NCBI GenBank assembly: GCA_016929205.1
Contig: JAFGJF010000523.1
Coordinates: 1-15,632 of the forward strand
Reading direction: 5' to 3'
DNA length: 15,632 bases
Origin: Anaerolineae bacterium
GTDB lineage: Bacteria > Chloroflexota > Anaerolineae > JAFGEY01
Positions 1 to 9,926 of this stretch are shown here, piece after piece. Each line of letters begins with the position of its first letter. Position 1 is the first letter of the stretch. The translations under genes were made by a program, and so were the position numbers. The notes beneath the pieces are model-generated. The model was not told where the DNA came from. It searched no databases and saw only the letters and a list, made by a program, of their open reading frames with translations.

Positions 1-517
1 CGGTCGCTTGAAGCGCATAGAGCCCGCCGCCAGCGTCAAAGCGGCCAATGCCGCCTTGCCCTGCCGCGTTGCCACCCATGATTTGGAAACCCTGGATGGT
101 GACCGTCACGTTACCAATAATCGCAATGCCCCTACCCTCGCCTTGAGCATCGAGAACAGTGGGATGGTCAAAGTCAGGTGTGGTCCAGTCGCCGGGTGCA
201 TAGCCTCCCAGTAAAACCAGCGTTTTGCTAATATAGAGCACTTGAGAGAGAATACCTGTGCTGCCATAGCAGGATGGCCGAGTCCGGGTGACCAGGCCGC
301 CGTAGGTATCTGCAGAGATCTTGATCGTGTCACCGTCCTGGGCTGCGTCCACGGCATCTTGGATCGTCGCATAGTCGCACGTTGACGAACTGGCAGGGCA
401 AACGGTCAGCACGCCAGCAGCATAGGTGGGGATGGGCGATCGGTCAAACAACCATAGCAGGATCAGGGCCGCGCCCAGTCCCAGGATGATCGTAAGCGTG
501 AGGGTGCGTTTCGTCAT
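1..517 (-). CDS. Secreted/anchored parallel beta-helix protein, N-terminal part only
   Basis: The first 172 codons are visible; the gene continues past base 1. Residues about 6-24 are a hydrophobic helix after a KR pair, so this is a signal peptide or membrane anchor. Then comes an extracellular, low-charge sequence with the pattern YATIQDAVDAAQDGDTIKI (about 49-67), which is typical of the first turn of pectate-lyase-like right-handed beta-helix proteins. The later segment around 121-150 (VLDAQGEGRG, then VTIQGFQIMGGNA) is a classic rung. Paired cysteines at 40 and 47 fit an exported protein. The ATG at 517 has an AAGGAGGA ribosome-binding site (521-528). The gene lies 119 nt downstream of the sulfatase on the same strand and may be co-transcribed with it. 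Substrate or adhesive role cannot be told from this fragment. The fold is an inference from motif style, not from a search. Confidence 0.8.
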   Translation of the reverse strand, partial: MTKRTLTLTIILGLGAALILLWLFDRSPIPTYAAGVLTVCPASSSTCDYATIQDAVDAAQDGDTIKISADTYGGLVTRTRPSCYGSTGILSQVLYISKTLVLLGGYAPGDWTTPDFDHPTVLDAQGEGRGIAIIGNVTVTIQGFQIMGGNAAGQGGIGRFDAGGGLYALQAT

Positions 518-521
518 GTTT

Positions 522-527
522 CCTCCT
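522..527 (-). promoter_or_regulatory. Ribosome-binding site of the beta-helix gene
   Basis: AGGAGG on the minus strand, 4 nt before the ATG at 517. It decides this start for a gene that runs off the window edge. Confidence 0.75.
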
Positions 528-588
528 TGCCAGACGTTTTCATCTCTATGGCGGGATCATCGGCAAATGTCATATCGGACTTGCTGAT

Positions 589-607
589 CGAGGGTCTTCG
601 GTCCTCG
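589..607 (-). other. Short hairpin between sulfatase and beta-helix gene
   Basis: CGAGG and CCTCG arms (589-593 and 603-607) with a 9-nt loop lie in the 119-nt gap after the sulfatase stop. No T-run follows on the minus strand, so it does not qualify as an intrinsic terminator. It may be a weak processing or attenuation structure, or chance. Confidence 0.25.
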
Positions 608-636
608 ACGAGTGCCGAGCGAAAACCGGCTCTTTT

Positions 637-1965
637 TCAAACTGGCTGCACGGATTCTCGGGGCGAAAGGCCATTGGGATCGTTGACCTTGGCTCCCGGA
701 GGTGCGGGTACCGGCCCATTAAGGAGCGGATCGTTTGTTTCTTTCATCCATCGTTCTAACCGGTTGCGCATATCGCGCAGCACGTTTGCTGTTTCTGGAT
801 CCTGGGTGGTGTCGCGGATCAGGTTGTTTGTCTCGTTGGGATCAAAAATCAGGTCAAACAGGACCTCTTGCGGCTGCGGGCGCTCGCGCCAGCCGTGTGC
901 GAGCCACACATCTTTGCTCAAACTGTCGTCGCAGTTGGGCATCACGGCCGTCTCCCGGCCGTCAAAGCGGCGGATGTATTTGTAACGCTGGGTGCGTACG
1001 CAGCGCTGCGGTTCGTATGCGGCGTGGTAGGTCACTTCGGAAAAAACCTCGTCACGGATTTGTTCTGCCTCGCCTCGGATAAAGGGCATCATTGATATAC
1101 CTTGCAGCCAATCGGGCGGATCGACCCCGATCAGATCACAAATTGTAGGAAAAATGTCCACGTGTGAGACCAAAGCGTCCACGACCTTGCCCCCTCGGAA
1201 CCCCCCGGGGCCGCGCACGATGAGCAGCACGCCAATGCCGTGATCGACGAGGTTGCATTTCATATATGGAAAGGCGATGCCGTGATCGGTCGTACAGATG
1301 ACCAACGTGTTTTCGGCCAGACCGGCGCCGTCGAGCGCCTGCAGCACCTGACCGTAACAATCATCGAGCACGCGGGCGGCGGCTTTGAACTCGGCCATAT
1401 CGCGGCGCGTTTCCGGCGTGTCAGGTAGGGGGGCAGGTGGGCGGCAGTAGCGCTCGTCTTCGGCATAACCGCCGATCTCGGGTTCGGCCTCACGAAATGT
1501 GCGGTGCGTTTCGCCATAGCCGACGGAGATGAAAAAGGGTTGCTGCGGGGTGTTGCTCAAGAAATTGACGGCGGCCTGGGTGTGCTCTTGTGCACTGCCG
1601 CCGGGCAAGGTCTGGTCATAGCCGATTTGATCGATCCTGTCATGTTGGGCGACGTGCTGGACACCAAACAGGGCCGAATAATAACCGGCTCGGCGTAGAG
1701 TATGGACGATGTGCTGGCTGTAGTCGTTCAACGACCAGCCGCGATGAGCCAGGCCGGTCATGCCGTTGCAGTGCGCATACATGCCGGTGAGCAGGACGGC
1801 ACGGCTCGGCGAACATGTCGGGCCACCGCAAAAGTTCTGCCGGAACAGAATGCCCTGCTCGGCCAGGCGCTGCATATTGGGCGTCGGCACGGCGTAACCG
1901 TAGGGTTGGATATAACGGCCGGTATCGTGAGAATGCAGGTATAGGATGTTGGGTCGATTTGTCAC
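637..1965 (-). CDS. Type I sulfatase, heparan N-sulfatase (SGSH)-like subfamily
   Basis: A 442-residue alkaline-phosphatase-superfamily sulfatase. The formylglycine signature is CSPSR at 51-55 (Cys51 would be matured by FGE), followed by the usual LLTG. The metal-site segments are HDTG (13-16), in which His replaces one of the two customary Asp residues, and TTDHG (225-229). The C-terminal motif FDLIFDPNETNNL (370-382) is standard. The order of motifs (NGM.GL near 67-72, PDTPE.R near 181-187, NTLVI..TDHGI.FP) resembles human SGSH, so an N- or O-sulfated sugar substrate is plausible but unproven. There is no signal peptide, so a cytoplasmic location is inferred. The GTG start at 1965 is preceded by AGAGGGG (1972-1978), 6 nt away. 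The gene begins 28 nt after the kinase stop, so the two are likely co-transcribed. Confidence 0.9.
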   Translation of the reverse strand: MTNRPNILYLHSHDTGRYIQPYGYAVPTPNMQRLAEQGILFRQNFCGGPTCSPSRAVLLTGMYAHCNGMTGLAHRGWSLNDYSQHIVHTLRRAGYYSALFGVQHVAQHDRIDQIGYDQTLPGGSAQEHTQAAVNFLSNTPQQPFFISVGYGETHRTFREAEPEIGGYAEDERYCRPPAPLPDTPETRRDMAEFKAAARVLDDCYGQVLQALDGAGLAENTLVICTTDHGIAFPYMKCNLVDHGIGVLLIVRGPGGFRGGKVVDALVSHVDIFPTICDLIGVDPPDWLQGISMMPFIRGEAEQIRDEVFSEVTYHAAYEPQRCVRTQRYKYIRRFDGRETAVMPNCDDSLSKDVWLAHGWRERPQPQEVLFDLIFDPNETNNLIRDTTQDPETANVLRDMRNRLERWMKETNDPLLNGPVPAPPGAKVNDPNGLSPRESVQPV

Positions 1966-1993
1966 TGGTTTCCCCTCTTGATAATAGAAACGC

Positions 1994-5353
<3,360 letters not shown>

Positions 5354-5397
5354 TTCAGCCTCCGTGCCCCCAATAACCTACAATTCCCGACTCGATA

Positions 5398-5422
5398 GAT
5401 CCAGATCTGCTCGGCCTGGATC
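5398..5422. repeat. Inverted repeat upstream of the kinase gene
   Basis: Perfect 7-bp arms GATCCAG (5398-5404) and CTGGATC (5416-5422) with an 11-nt spacer, in the 130-nt gap between the YhaM-like gene and the kinase. It lies 45 nt before the kinase start, so it could be an operator or 5'-leader hairpin. No clear -35/-10 pair is seen on the minus strand here, and there is no T-run to make it a terminator. Confidence 0.35.
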
Positions 5423-5483
5423 GCTGCAATCCGCTGGAGCGAGTTTGGATCTACCAAGGTGGTGCAGTTTCTGCGTTGGTTGC

Positions 5484-6458
5484 TCAGGCTTCCCCCTCAT
5501 TTTGTGGTTCGTCCTGATATCCGACAAAAAGTGCAGTATCGTGCATATTACTGCGCGATGTCCAGCCTGTTTCGGGACTGCCTTCGCTGGAAACGTAATC
5601 GAACCAGCCGCGCAGATCGCCGTCGAGATTGTCGGCATAGTGAAGCACGATGGCCTCTGGCGTGCACGGTATGACAGGCGATCCTTTTTGTTTTTCGCCG
5701 TGATGAGCCAAGAGGGCATGCAGGACGCGCAGTCGCAGTTCCTGGGGAAAGTTCTCAATGTTGTCCATAGCTCGTTCCACGCGTGCGGTACCCATATAAA
5801 TATGTCCCAGCAGCTTACCCTCGTCGGTCATTTCAAAGTCGCCGCGAGACGAATAGCTGTCGACCTTGCCAATGTCGTGCAGCAAGGCTACTGTCGCTGC
5901 CAGGTCGCGGTCGATCTCGGGGTAACGCTGAGCGATCAAAACGACCTGGCGCACGACGTCGAGCGAGTGCTCTAAAAGGCCACCGATGCAGGCGTGATGA
6001 TACGTTTTGGCCGCAGTGGCTAGCAAGAATCGCTTCTGAAAATCAGCGTCGGCTAATACGGCTTTGAGCAGTTGTCTGAGATATGGATTCTTGATGCTGC
6101 TGATGAGGCGTTGCAGCTCATCGAACATTTCTTGCTGCGGACGGCGTGCCATAGGCACAAAGTCTTCAGGATTGGACAGCGTGCACGGAAAAATGCCGGT
6201 TAAACTGATTTGTTTTTTCCCTCGGTATTCGGTTACCCGGCCACTGACTGCTGCTCCACTGCCGGCTGCCAATTGCTCGACTACACTGGACGGCACGCGC
6301 CAATAGAGTGCCGGGATGTCACCTGTGTTGTCACGTAGGGTCAGCTTGAGGTAGCTGTCGCCATTACGATCGGTGGCTTGGTTCATTGAGGCCAACAAAA
6401 ACGGCGCTTTGTCGAGCTGTGTATTCAGCCGCAGGTCGGCAACGGTAAGACGAGACAT
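5484..6458 (-). CDS. yhaM: YhaM/Cbf1-type 3'-5' exoribonuclease (OB fold plus HD domain)
   Basis: 324 residues, close to the usual length of about 314. The N-terminal 100 residues look like an OB-fold nucleic-acid-binding domain (LKLTLRDNTGDIPALYW, 38-54). The C-terminal part is an HD metal-dependent phosphohydrolase domain: His164 (LLEHS), HD pair at 194-195 (LLHDIGKV), His219, HH at 252-253 and Asp276 (YADNLD). This OB-HD order is the hallmark of Bacillus YhaM, which removes nucleotides from 3' ends of RNA and single-stranded DNA. The ATG at 6458 follows the upstream stop by one base and has GGAGGAG (6465-6471), so translation is probably coupled to the membrane protein gene. An HD phosphohydrolase with another nucleotide substrate remains possible. 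Confidence 0.87.
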   Translation of the reverse strand: MSRLTVADLRLNTQLDKAPFLLASMNQATDRNGDSYLKLTLRDNTGDIPALYWRVPSSVVEQLAAGSGAAVSGRVTEYRGKKQISLTGIFPCTLSNPEDFVPMARRPQQEMFDELQRLISSIKNPYLRQLLKAVLADADFQKRFLLATAAKTYHHACIGGLLEHSLDVVRQVVLIAQRYPEIDRDLAATVALLHDIGKVDSYSSRGDFEMTDEGKLLGHIYMGTARVERAMDNIENFPQELRLRVLHALLAHHGEKQKGSPVIPCTPEAIVLHYADNLDGDLRGWFDYVSSEGSPETGWTSRSNMHDTALFVGYQDEPQNEGEA

Positions 6459-6459
6459 A

Positions 6460-7218
6460 TTATTCTCCTCCGGCTGATGGTTGAGTCAGTGTCATTTTTC
6501 GGCTGGCGAGCCAATCCGTGATCGCATAGGGCGAATAAAAAAGAGTAAATATGGCTACGGCGACAAACGTCAACGGGATCAGGTACCAGGGCCAGGGGCC
6601 CATCATGTCGAGCAAAGACGCAGTGGGTGGTTTGTGGCAGATAAACAAATAGTTGCCGCCAACAAGCCAATTGAATCCAGCCATAACAATAGCGTATAGA
6701 ACAGTGACGACAATGGTTTTACGAAATGATTTCCACGTTGGTCGGTAGCCTTTGACAAAGGTCATATAGATGTTGGCGGTGACAATCGCACCATGCGAGA
6801 TAAAGAACTGGATAAAACGATAATGGGGAAAGCCATAGTCGGCAATGTCCGGCGTCAACAGTGCTTGCGTCGCTCCAGCCAATCCCCAGAAATAGGTTAC
6901 TTCAAAGATCGAATAGCTGTCGTTGACCAACATAATTGCTGATAGAATGAGCCCTATGCCGCACATATGAAGCGGCAGCGATGCGCCGATGTCCCACAAC
7001 TTGGCATCGATGTACCATAGATTCAGCGAGATCTCTTGAATGATCAATAAAACCGCCAATGCATAGCGGAATTGTTTGTTCACCCAAGGGTTCTTGGTAC
7101 GTTTCAGGTCGATAACCATAAATACGTTATAGATGGCAATGATGGCCAGTACGGCAAGGTGTGCCGTGCCAAAAAGCTCGAAAGGTGTGTCAAACTCCCG
7201 GCCCAAGTACTGGTACAT
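6460..7218 (-). CDS. YwaF/TIGR02206-family membrane protein (TMEM164-like)
   Basis: A 252-residue polytopic membrane protein with about seven hydrophobic segments. It carries the family motifs LPLHMCG (81-87), [15 protein letters not shown] (111-125), [12 protein letters not shown] (132-143) and [16 protein letters not shown] (183-198). The bacterial members (B. subtilis YwaF) have no settled function. Human TMEM164 is reported to be an acyltransferase acting on ether phospholipids and to need one Cys and one His; Cys86 and His142 here occupy equivalent-looking places and spacing. That link is an inference. The ATG at 7218 lies inside trmFO (29-nt overlap) with a purine-rich GGAGGAGGAGGA leader (7220-7231). 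The stop is one base before the YhaM-like start. Confidence 0.85.
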   Translation of the reverse strand: MYQYLGREFDTPFELFGTAHLAVLAIIAIYNVFMVIDLKRTKNPWVNKQFRYALAVLLIIQEISLNLWYIDAKLWDIGASLPLHMCGIGLILSAIMLVNDSYSIFEVTYFWGLAGATQALLTPDIADYGFPHYRFIQFFISHGAIVTANIYMTFVKGYRPTWKSFRKTIVVTVLYAIVMAGFNWLVGGNYLFICHKPPTASLLDMMGPWPWYLIPLTFVAVAIFTLFYSPYAITDWLASRKMTLTQPSAGGE

Positions 7219-8572
7219 GATCCTCCTCCTCCTGCAAACATGAGAGCCATTGCTGTAATCTGTTGCTTGATCGTTCCGCCAATCTGGCGTAGCGGTCTCG
7301 TTTGTTGCGCACGCGCTGCTGTAGTGGGGGTAGCAGCCCGATGTTGGCCTTCATCGGTTGAAAATCGGTTTGTGGTATGGTGATATAGTGGCAGAGCGCA
7401 CCAATCATCGTCTCTTCGGGAAAGATGCGCAGCGGCTGCCCGCGCAGCAACCTCGCAGCATTCATCCCGGCGACGTAGCCGCTCGCCGTCGAACCAACGT
7501 ACCCTTCCGTCCCGGTGATCTGGCCTGCGAAAAACAGGCGGCCGGTGCCAAGCCGGCTGTCGCGCGTCTTAAAGAGCATTGTCGGTTCGAGCAGCGACGG
7601 GGAATCGATGAATGTGTTGCGGTGCATCTGCCCATAACGCACGAATTCGGCTTGTTCCAGTCCGGGAATCAACTGAAAGACGCGTTTTTGTTCGCTCCAG
7701 CGCAGGTTGGTTTGAAAGCCGACCATGTTGTACAACGTTGCGGCCAAGTTATCCTGTCGAAGCTGGACGACCGCACAAGGGCGTTTGCCGGTATGCGGGT
7801 CGGTCAATCCTACCGGCCTGAGAGGGCCAAAAGCAAGTGCCTGGTGGCCACGCGCGGCAAGCACTTCAACGGGCAAGCAAGCCTCAAAGAATTTCTTGTC
7901 CTCGCGTTCAAAATCACGCTGTGGGATGCGCTCGGCTTCCAGCAGCGCTTTGACAAAGCGATCGTATTCGCCCTGGTCCATTGGACAGTTGATGTAATCG
8001 CCTTCATCGTCCGTGCCGCGCCCGTAGCGCGAGCCGCGAAAGGCTTTGTCCATATCGATCGAATCGAGAGCGACGATGGGGGCCATTGCATCGTAAAAAT
8101 AGAGCTGTTCTGTGCCGGCCAAGGCGGCAATCTCGGCAGCGAGCTTGTCGCTGGTCAGTGGGCCGGTGGCGACAATGGTAATGTCTTGTATGGGCAATGT
8201 ATCGACTCTTTTACGAACCAGCTGGATCAAGGGATGGGCTTGAATGCGTTCGGTGACGCATCGCGAGAACGCTTCGCGTCCTACAGCCAGTGCCCCTCCG
8301 GCCGGCACAGCCGTTTCGTCAGCAGCCGAGATGATCAGCGAGCCCAACTGCCGCAGTTCGTTTTTTAGCAGGCCGAGGGCCCGATCGGGCAAATTGGACC
8401 CAAGCGAGTTGGAGCACACGAGTTCGGCCAGAAGATCGGTGCTGTGGGCGGGCGTGGTATGGTGGGGACGCATCTCGTACAGCGTTACCGAAACGCCGCG
8501 CTGTGCTGCTTGCCAGGCTGCTTCTGTTCCGGCTAACCCGCCGCCGATGATGGTCAGGTGTTGCTTTTCCAC
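7190..8572 (-). CDS. trmFO: Folate/FAD-dependent tRNA (uracil-54-C5)-methyltransferase TrmFO
   Basis: TrmFO makes m5U54 (T54) in the T-loop of tRNAs using methylenetetrahydrofolate and FADH2. With a GTG start at 8572 the product has 460 residues, near the family norm (about 435-450). It opens with the dinucleotide fold [15 protein letters not shown] (6-20). Family hallmarks follow: LYEMRP (32-37), [12 protein letters not shown] (49-60, Cys53), NCPM (195-198), [12 protein letters not shown] (228-239, Cys232), FGPLRPVGL (248-256) and [16 protein letters not shown] (350-365). Cys53 and Cys232 correspond by context to the two functional cysteines of the B. subtilis enzyme. An in-frame ATG at 8650 would add 26 residues but lacks a ribosome-binding site and precedes the FAD fold by too much; GTG 8572 has GGAG at 8579-8582. 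First gene of a coupled trio with the YwaF-like and YhaM-like genes. Confidence 0.95.
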   Translation of the reverse strand: MEKQHLTIIGGGLAGTEAAWQAAQRGVSVTLYEMRPHHTTPAHSTDLLAELVCSNSLGSNLPDRALGLLKNELRQLGSLIISAADETAVPAGGALAVGREAFSRCVTERIQAHPLIQLVRKRVDTLPIQDITIVATGPLTSDKLAAEIAALAGTEQLYFYDAMAPIVALDSIDMDKAFRGSRYGRGTDDEGDYINCPMDQGEYDRFVKALLEAERIPQRDFEREDKKFFEACLPVEVLAARGHQALAFGPLRPVGLTDPHTGKRPCAVVQLRQDNLAATLYNMVGFQTNLRWSEQKRVFQLIPGLEQAEFVRYGQMHRNTFIDSPSLLEPTMLFKTRDSRLGTGRLFFAGQITGTEGYVGSTASGYVAGMNAARLLRGQPLRIFPEETMIGALCHYITIPQTDFQPMKANIGLLPPLQQRVRNKRDRYARLAERSSNRLQQWLSCLQEEEDHVPVLGPGV

Positions 8573-8578
8573 GCTTTC

Positions 8579-8582
8579 TCCA
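8579..8582 (-). promoter_or_regulatory. Ribosome-binding site deciding the trmFO start
   Basis: GGAG on the minus strand, 6 nt before GTG 8572. It favours this start over the in-frame ATG at 8650, which has no such site. Confidence 0.6.
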
Positions 8583-8616
8583 ACTGGGCAGTAGACTTGA
8601 TCGGGATGTACCTGCA

Positions 8617-8645
8617 ATCGTACCACAAAGTACAAGTTAGTGCAA
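8617..8645 (-). promoter_or_regulatory. Possible trmFO promoter (weak match)
   Basis: On the minus strand TTGCAC (8640-8645) and TACGAT (8617-8622) are 17 nt apart. They match the sigma-70 consensus at about 3/6 and 4/6 positions. If real, transcription would begin near 8610, downstream of the ATG at 8650, which supports the GTG start at 8572. Confidence 0.35.
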
Positions 8646-8681
8646 GTCATTGTGAATTTGACTGGACACCGGAATTGGGCC

Positions 8682-8710
8682 TTGACAAACAGGCAAATTC
8701 GCGTTATACT
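8682..8710 (+). promoter_or_regulatory. Near-consensus sigma-70 promoter of the nicotinamidase-crcB-nadE group
   Basis: TTGACA (8682-8687) is a perfect -35 and TATACT (8705-8710) is a 5/6 -10, with exactly 17 nt between them. The expected start is near 8717, giving a leader of about 40 nt with AAAGGAG at 8743-8749 before the ATG at 8758. This is the best promoter in the window. Confidence 0.85.
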
Positions 8711-8730
8711 TGGTGTAAGAAATACACTAA
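8710..8730. promoter_or_regulatory. Candidate operator: 21-bp palindrome at the predicted transcription start
   Basis: TTGGTGTA (8710-8717) and TACACTAA (8723-8730) form an inverted repeat with one mismatch in 8 bp and a 5-nt spacer. It overlaps the end of the -10 box and the expected +1. This is the classical position for a repressor that blocks RNA polymerase. The regulator is not identifiable from the window. Confidence 0.5.
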
Positions 8731-8757
8731 CGATTTGACTGCAAAGGAGTTACACTG

Positions 8758-9456
8758 ATGGACACATACAAACCGTTTTTGACCTGGTTGGGGAACTGGG
8801 TATCTGGTCTCCAGCCGGTTCCTTTTGCCGAGGCAATTCCGAATCCGGAGCGGACTGCCATGTTGTGCGTTGATCTTAGCGTCGGGTTTGCCTACGAGGG
8901 CGTCCTGTCCAGCCCGCGTGTGGCTGGCATTGTTCCGCCCATTGTGCAGTTGTTTCAACGGGCTCATAGCGCCGGCATCAAGCATTTCGTGCTTCCTCAA
9001 GACTGTCACGACGATGACACACCTGAATTTGGCAGTTTCGCTCCACACTGTCAGTGTGGCAGCAGGGAGGCGGAAACGGTGCCTGAGCTGCTGGCGCTGG
9101 GTTTCAGCGAGCAGTTTGAGGTCATTCACAAAAATTCAATCAATTCGGCGATCAACACCACGCTGGATGCGTGGCTGAATGCCCATCACCAGGAGATCGA
9201 TACATTCATTGTCGTCGGTGATTGCACGGATCTGTGCACCCATCAATTGGCAATGTATCTGCGTTTGCGAGCCAATGCGTATGGCTACAAGCAGCGTGTC
9301 ATTGTTCCATCGGATTGCACGCAGACCTACGATCTGCCAGTTGACATTGCCGAAAATCTGGGTATCATGCCTCACGACGGTGACCTGATGCACGCCATTT
9401 TCCTGTACCAGATGGCGTTGAACGGGATCGAGGTGGTTGGGTCGATAGTCGCCTAG
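8758..9456 (+). CDS. Isochorismatase-family cysteine hydrolase, probable nicotinamidase
   Basis: 232 residues. The family triad is visible as Asp39 (CVDLSVGF), Lys125 (VIHKNSINSAI) and Cys160 (GDCTDLCTHQLA). The metal-site pattern of nicotinamidases, D-x-H then a P-x-HC segment, is also present: Asp82 and His84 (QDCHDD) and His97 (FAPHCQCGSREAE), aligning with Asp52, His54 and His71 of the Pyrococcus horikoshii enzyme. This argues for nicotinamide to nicotinate hydrolysis rather than isochorismate or biuret cleavage. The first 30 residues precede the domain and are unusual for PncA. The ATG has AAAGGAG 8 nt upstream. The gene is first behind a strong promoter and shares the strand with nadE two genes later, which fits NAD salvage. 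Another amide or cysteine-hydrolase substrate remains possible. Confidence 0.82.
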   Translation: MDTYKPFLTWLGNWVSGLQPVPFAEAIPNPERTAMLCVDLSVGFAYEGVLSSPRVAGIVPPIVQLFQRAHSAGIKHFVLPQDCHDDDTPEFGSFAPHCQCGSREAETVPELLALGFSEQFEVIHKNSINSAINTTLDAWLNAHHQEIDTFIVVGDCTDLCTHQLAMYLRLRANAYGYKQRVIVPSDCTQTYDLPVDIAENLGIMPHDGDLMHAIFLYQMALNGIEVVGSIVA

Positions 9457-9484
9457 TGCGTTCGATCAACGTGCGCACTAGGCG
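9450..9484 (+). other. Strong 11-bp hairpin spanning the nicotinamidase stop codon
   Basis: CGCCTAGTGCG (9450-9460) and CGCACTAGGCG (9474-9484) are perfectly complementary around a 13-nt loop. The stop codon TAG lies in the left arm. No T-run follows on either strand, so it is not a canonical intrinsic terminator. An RNA-stability or processing hairpin, partial terminator, or control of crcB translation 27 nt downstream are possible. Confidence 0.7.
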
Positions 9485-9511
9485 AATAGATGGCTTACAT
9501 AGGGGCTAACA

Positions 9512-9904
9512 TTGAAAAACGTGTTGTGGGTCGGCATTGGCGGGTTCACGGGGGCAGTATTGCGTTATCTGACAACCAAGACCATCAGTGAGTGGACGGC
9601 GTATTCGAGATTGCCTTTGGGGACATTGGCGGTCAATGTTGTTGGGTGTCTGATTATTGGGTTTCTTTCTGCGTTGGCAGAAGCACAGGGGACGTTTAGC
9701 GTGCAGGCGAAGGCGTTCGTCTTTGCCGGGACACTGGGCGCATTTACGACGTTTTCGACATTTGGCAGTGAAACGATGGCTTTTTTCAGCCAGGGCAAGG
9801 AGGGCCTGGCATTTCTCAACGTCGGTATGCACCTGGTTTTGGGGTTGTTGTCGGTTCAGGGCGGGCGACTGTTGACGAGTCTGCTTTGGCGGCAGGTGAA
9901 TTGA
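9512..9904 (+). CDS. crcB: Fluoride channel CrcB/Fluc
   Basis: 130 residues with four membrane helices, the normal size. Fluc family marks are clear: GIGGFTGAVLRY (8-19), GTLAVNVVG (37-45, Asn42) and GTLGAFTTFSTF (73-84, the Phe-box and TM3-break region). It exports fluoride as a dual-topology dimer; a single gene copy is visible, as expected for a homodimer. The start is TTG at 9512 with AGGGG at 9501-9505. The gene stands between the nicotinamidase-like gene (55-nt gap containing the hairpin) and nadE (22-nt gap). I looked for a fluoride riboswitch in the leader and did not recognise one. Confidence 0.93.
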   Translation: MKNVLWVGIGGFTGAVLRYLTTKTISEWTAYSRLPLGTLAVNVVGCLIIGFLSALAEAQGTFSVQAKAFVFAGTLGAFTTFSTFGSETMAFFSQGKEGLAFLNVGMHLVLGLLSVQGGRLLTSLLWRQVN

Positions 9905-9915
9905 TCAAGTGGCGC

Positions 9916-9922
9916 AGGAGGG
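9916..9922 (+). promoter_or_regulatory. Ribosome-binding site deciding the nadE start
   Basis: AGGAGGG ends 4 nt before ATG 9927. An in-frame GTG at 9909 has no site of its own and would put this sequence inside the gene. Confidence 0.75.
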
Positions 9923-9926
9923 TGGA

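Noticed and set aside
589..607. Intrinsic terminator after the sulfatase
   Set aside because: The stem is only 5 bp and no T-run follows it on the transcribed strand.
7358..8368. A 336-codon open frame on the plus strand opposite trmFO
   Set aside because: It lies wholly antisense to a gene with every TrmFO motif, shows no domain I recognise and has no ribosome-binding site. It is a shadow of biased codon use.
8573..8650. Longer trmFO with an ATG start at 8650
   Set aside because: The extra 26 residues are not family-like, have no ribosome-binding site and would start upstream of the only plausible promoter seen. GTG 8572 has GGAG and puts the FAD fold at the N terminus.
9457..9511. Fluoride riboswitch before crcB
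   Set aside because: The 55-nt gap lacks the conserved GGNGATGG...CNCC and GCTGATG-type segments of the crcB motif RNA, and most of it is taken by the perfect hairpin.
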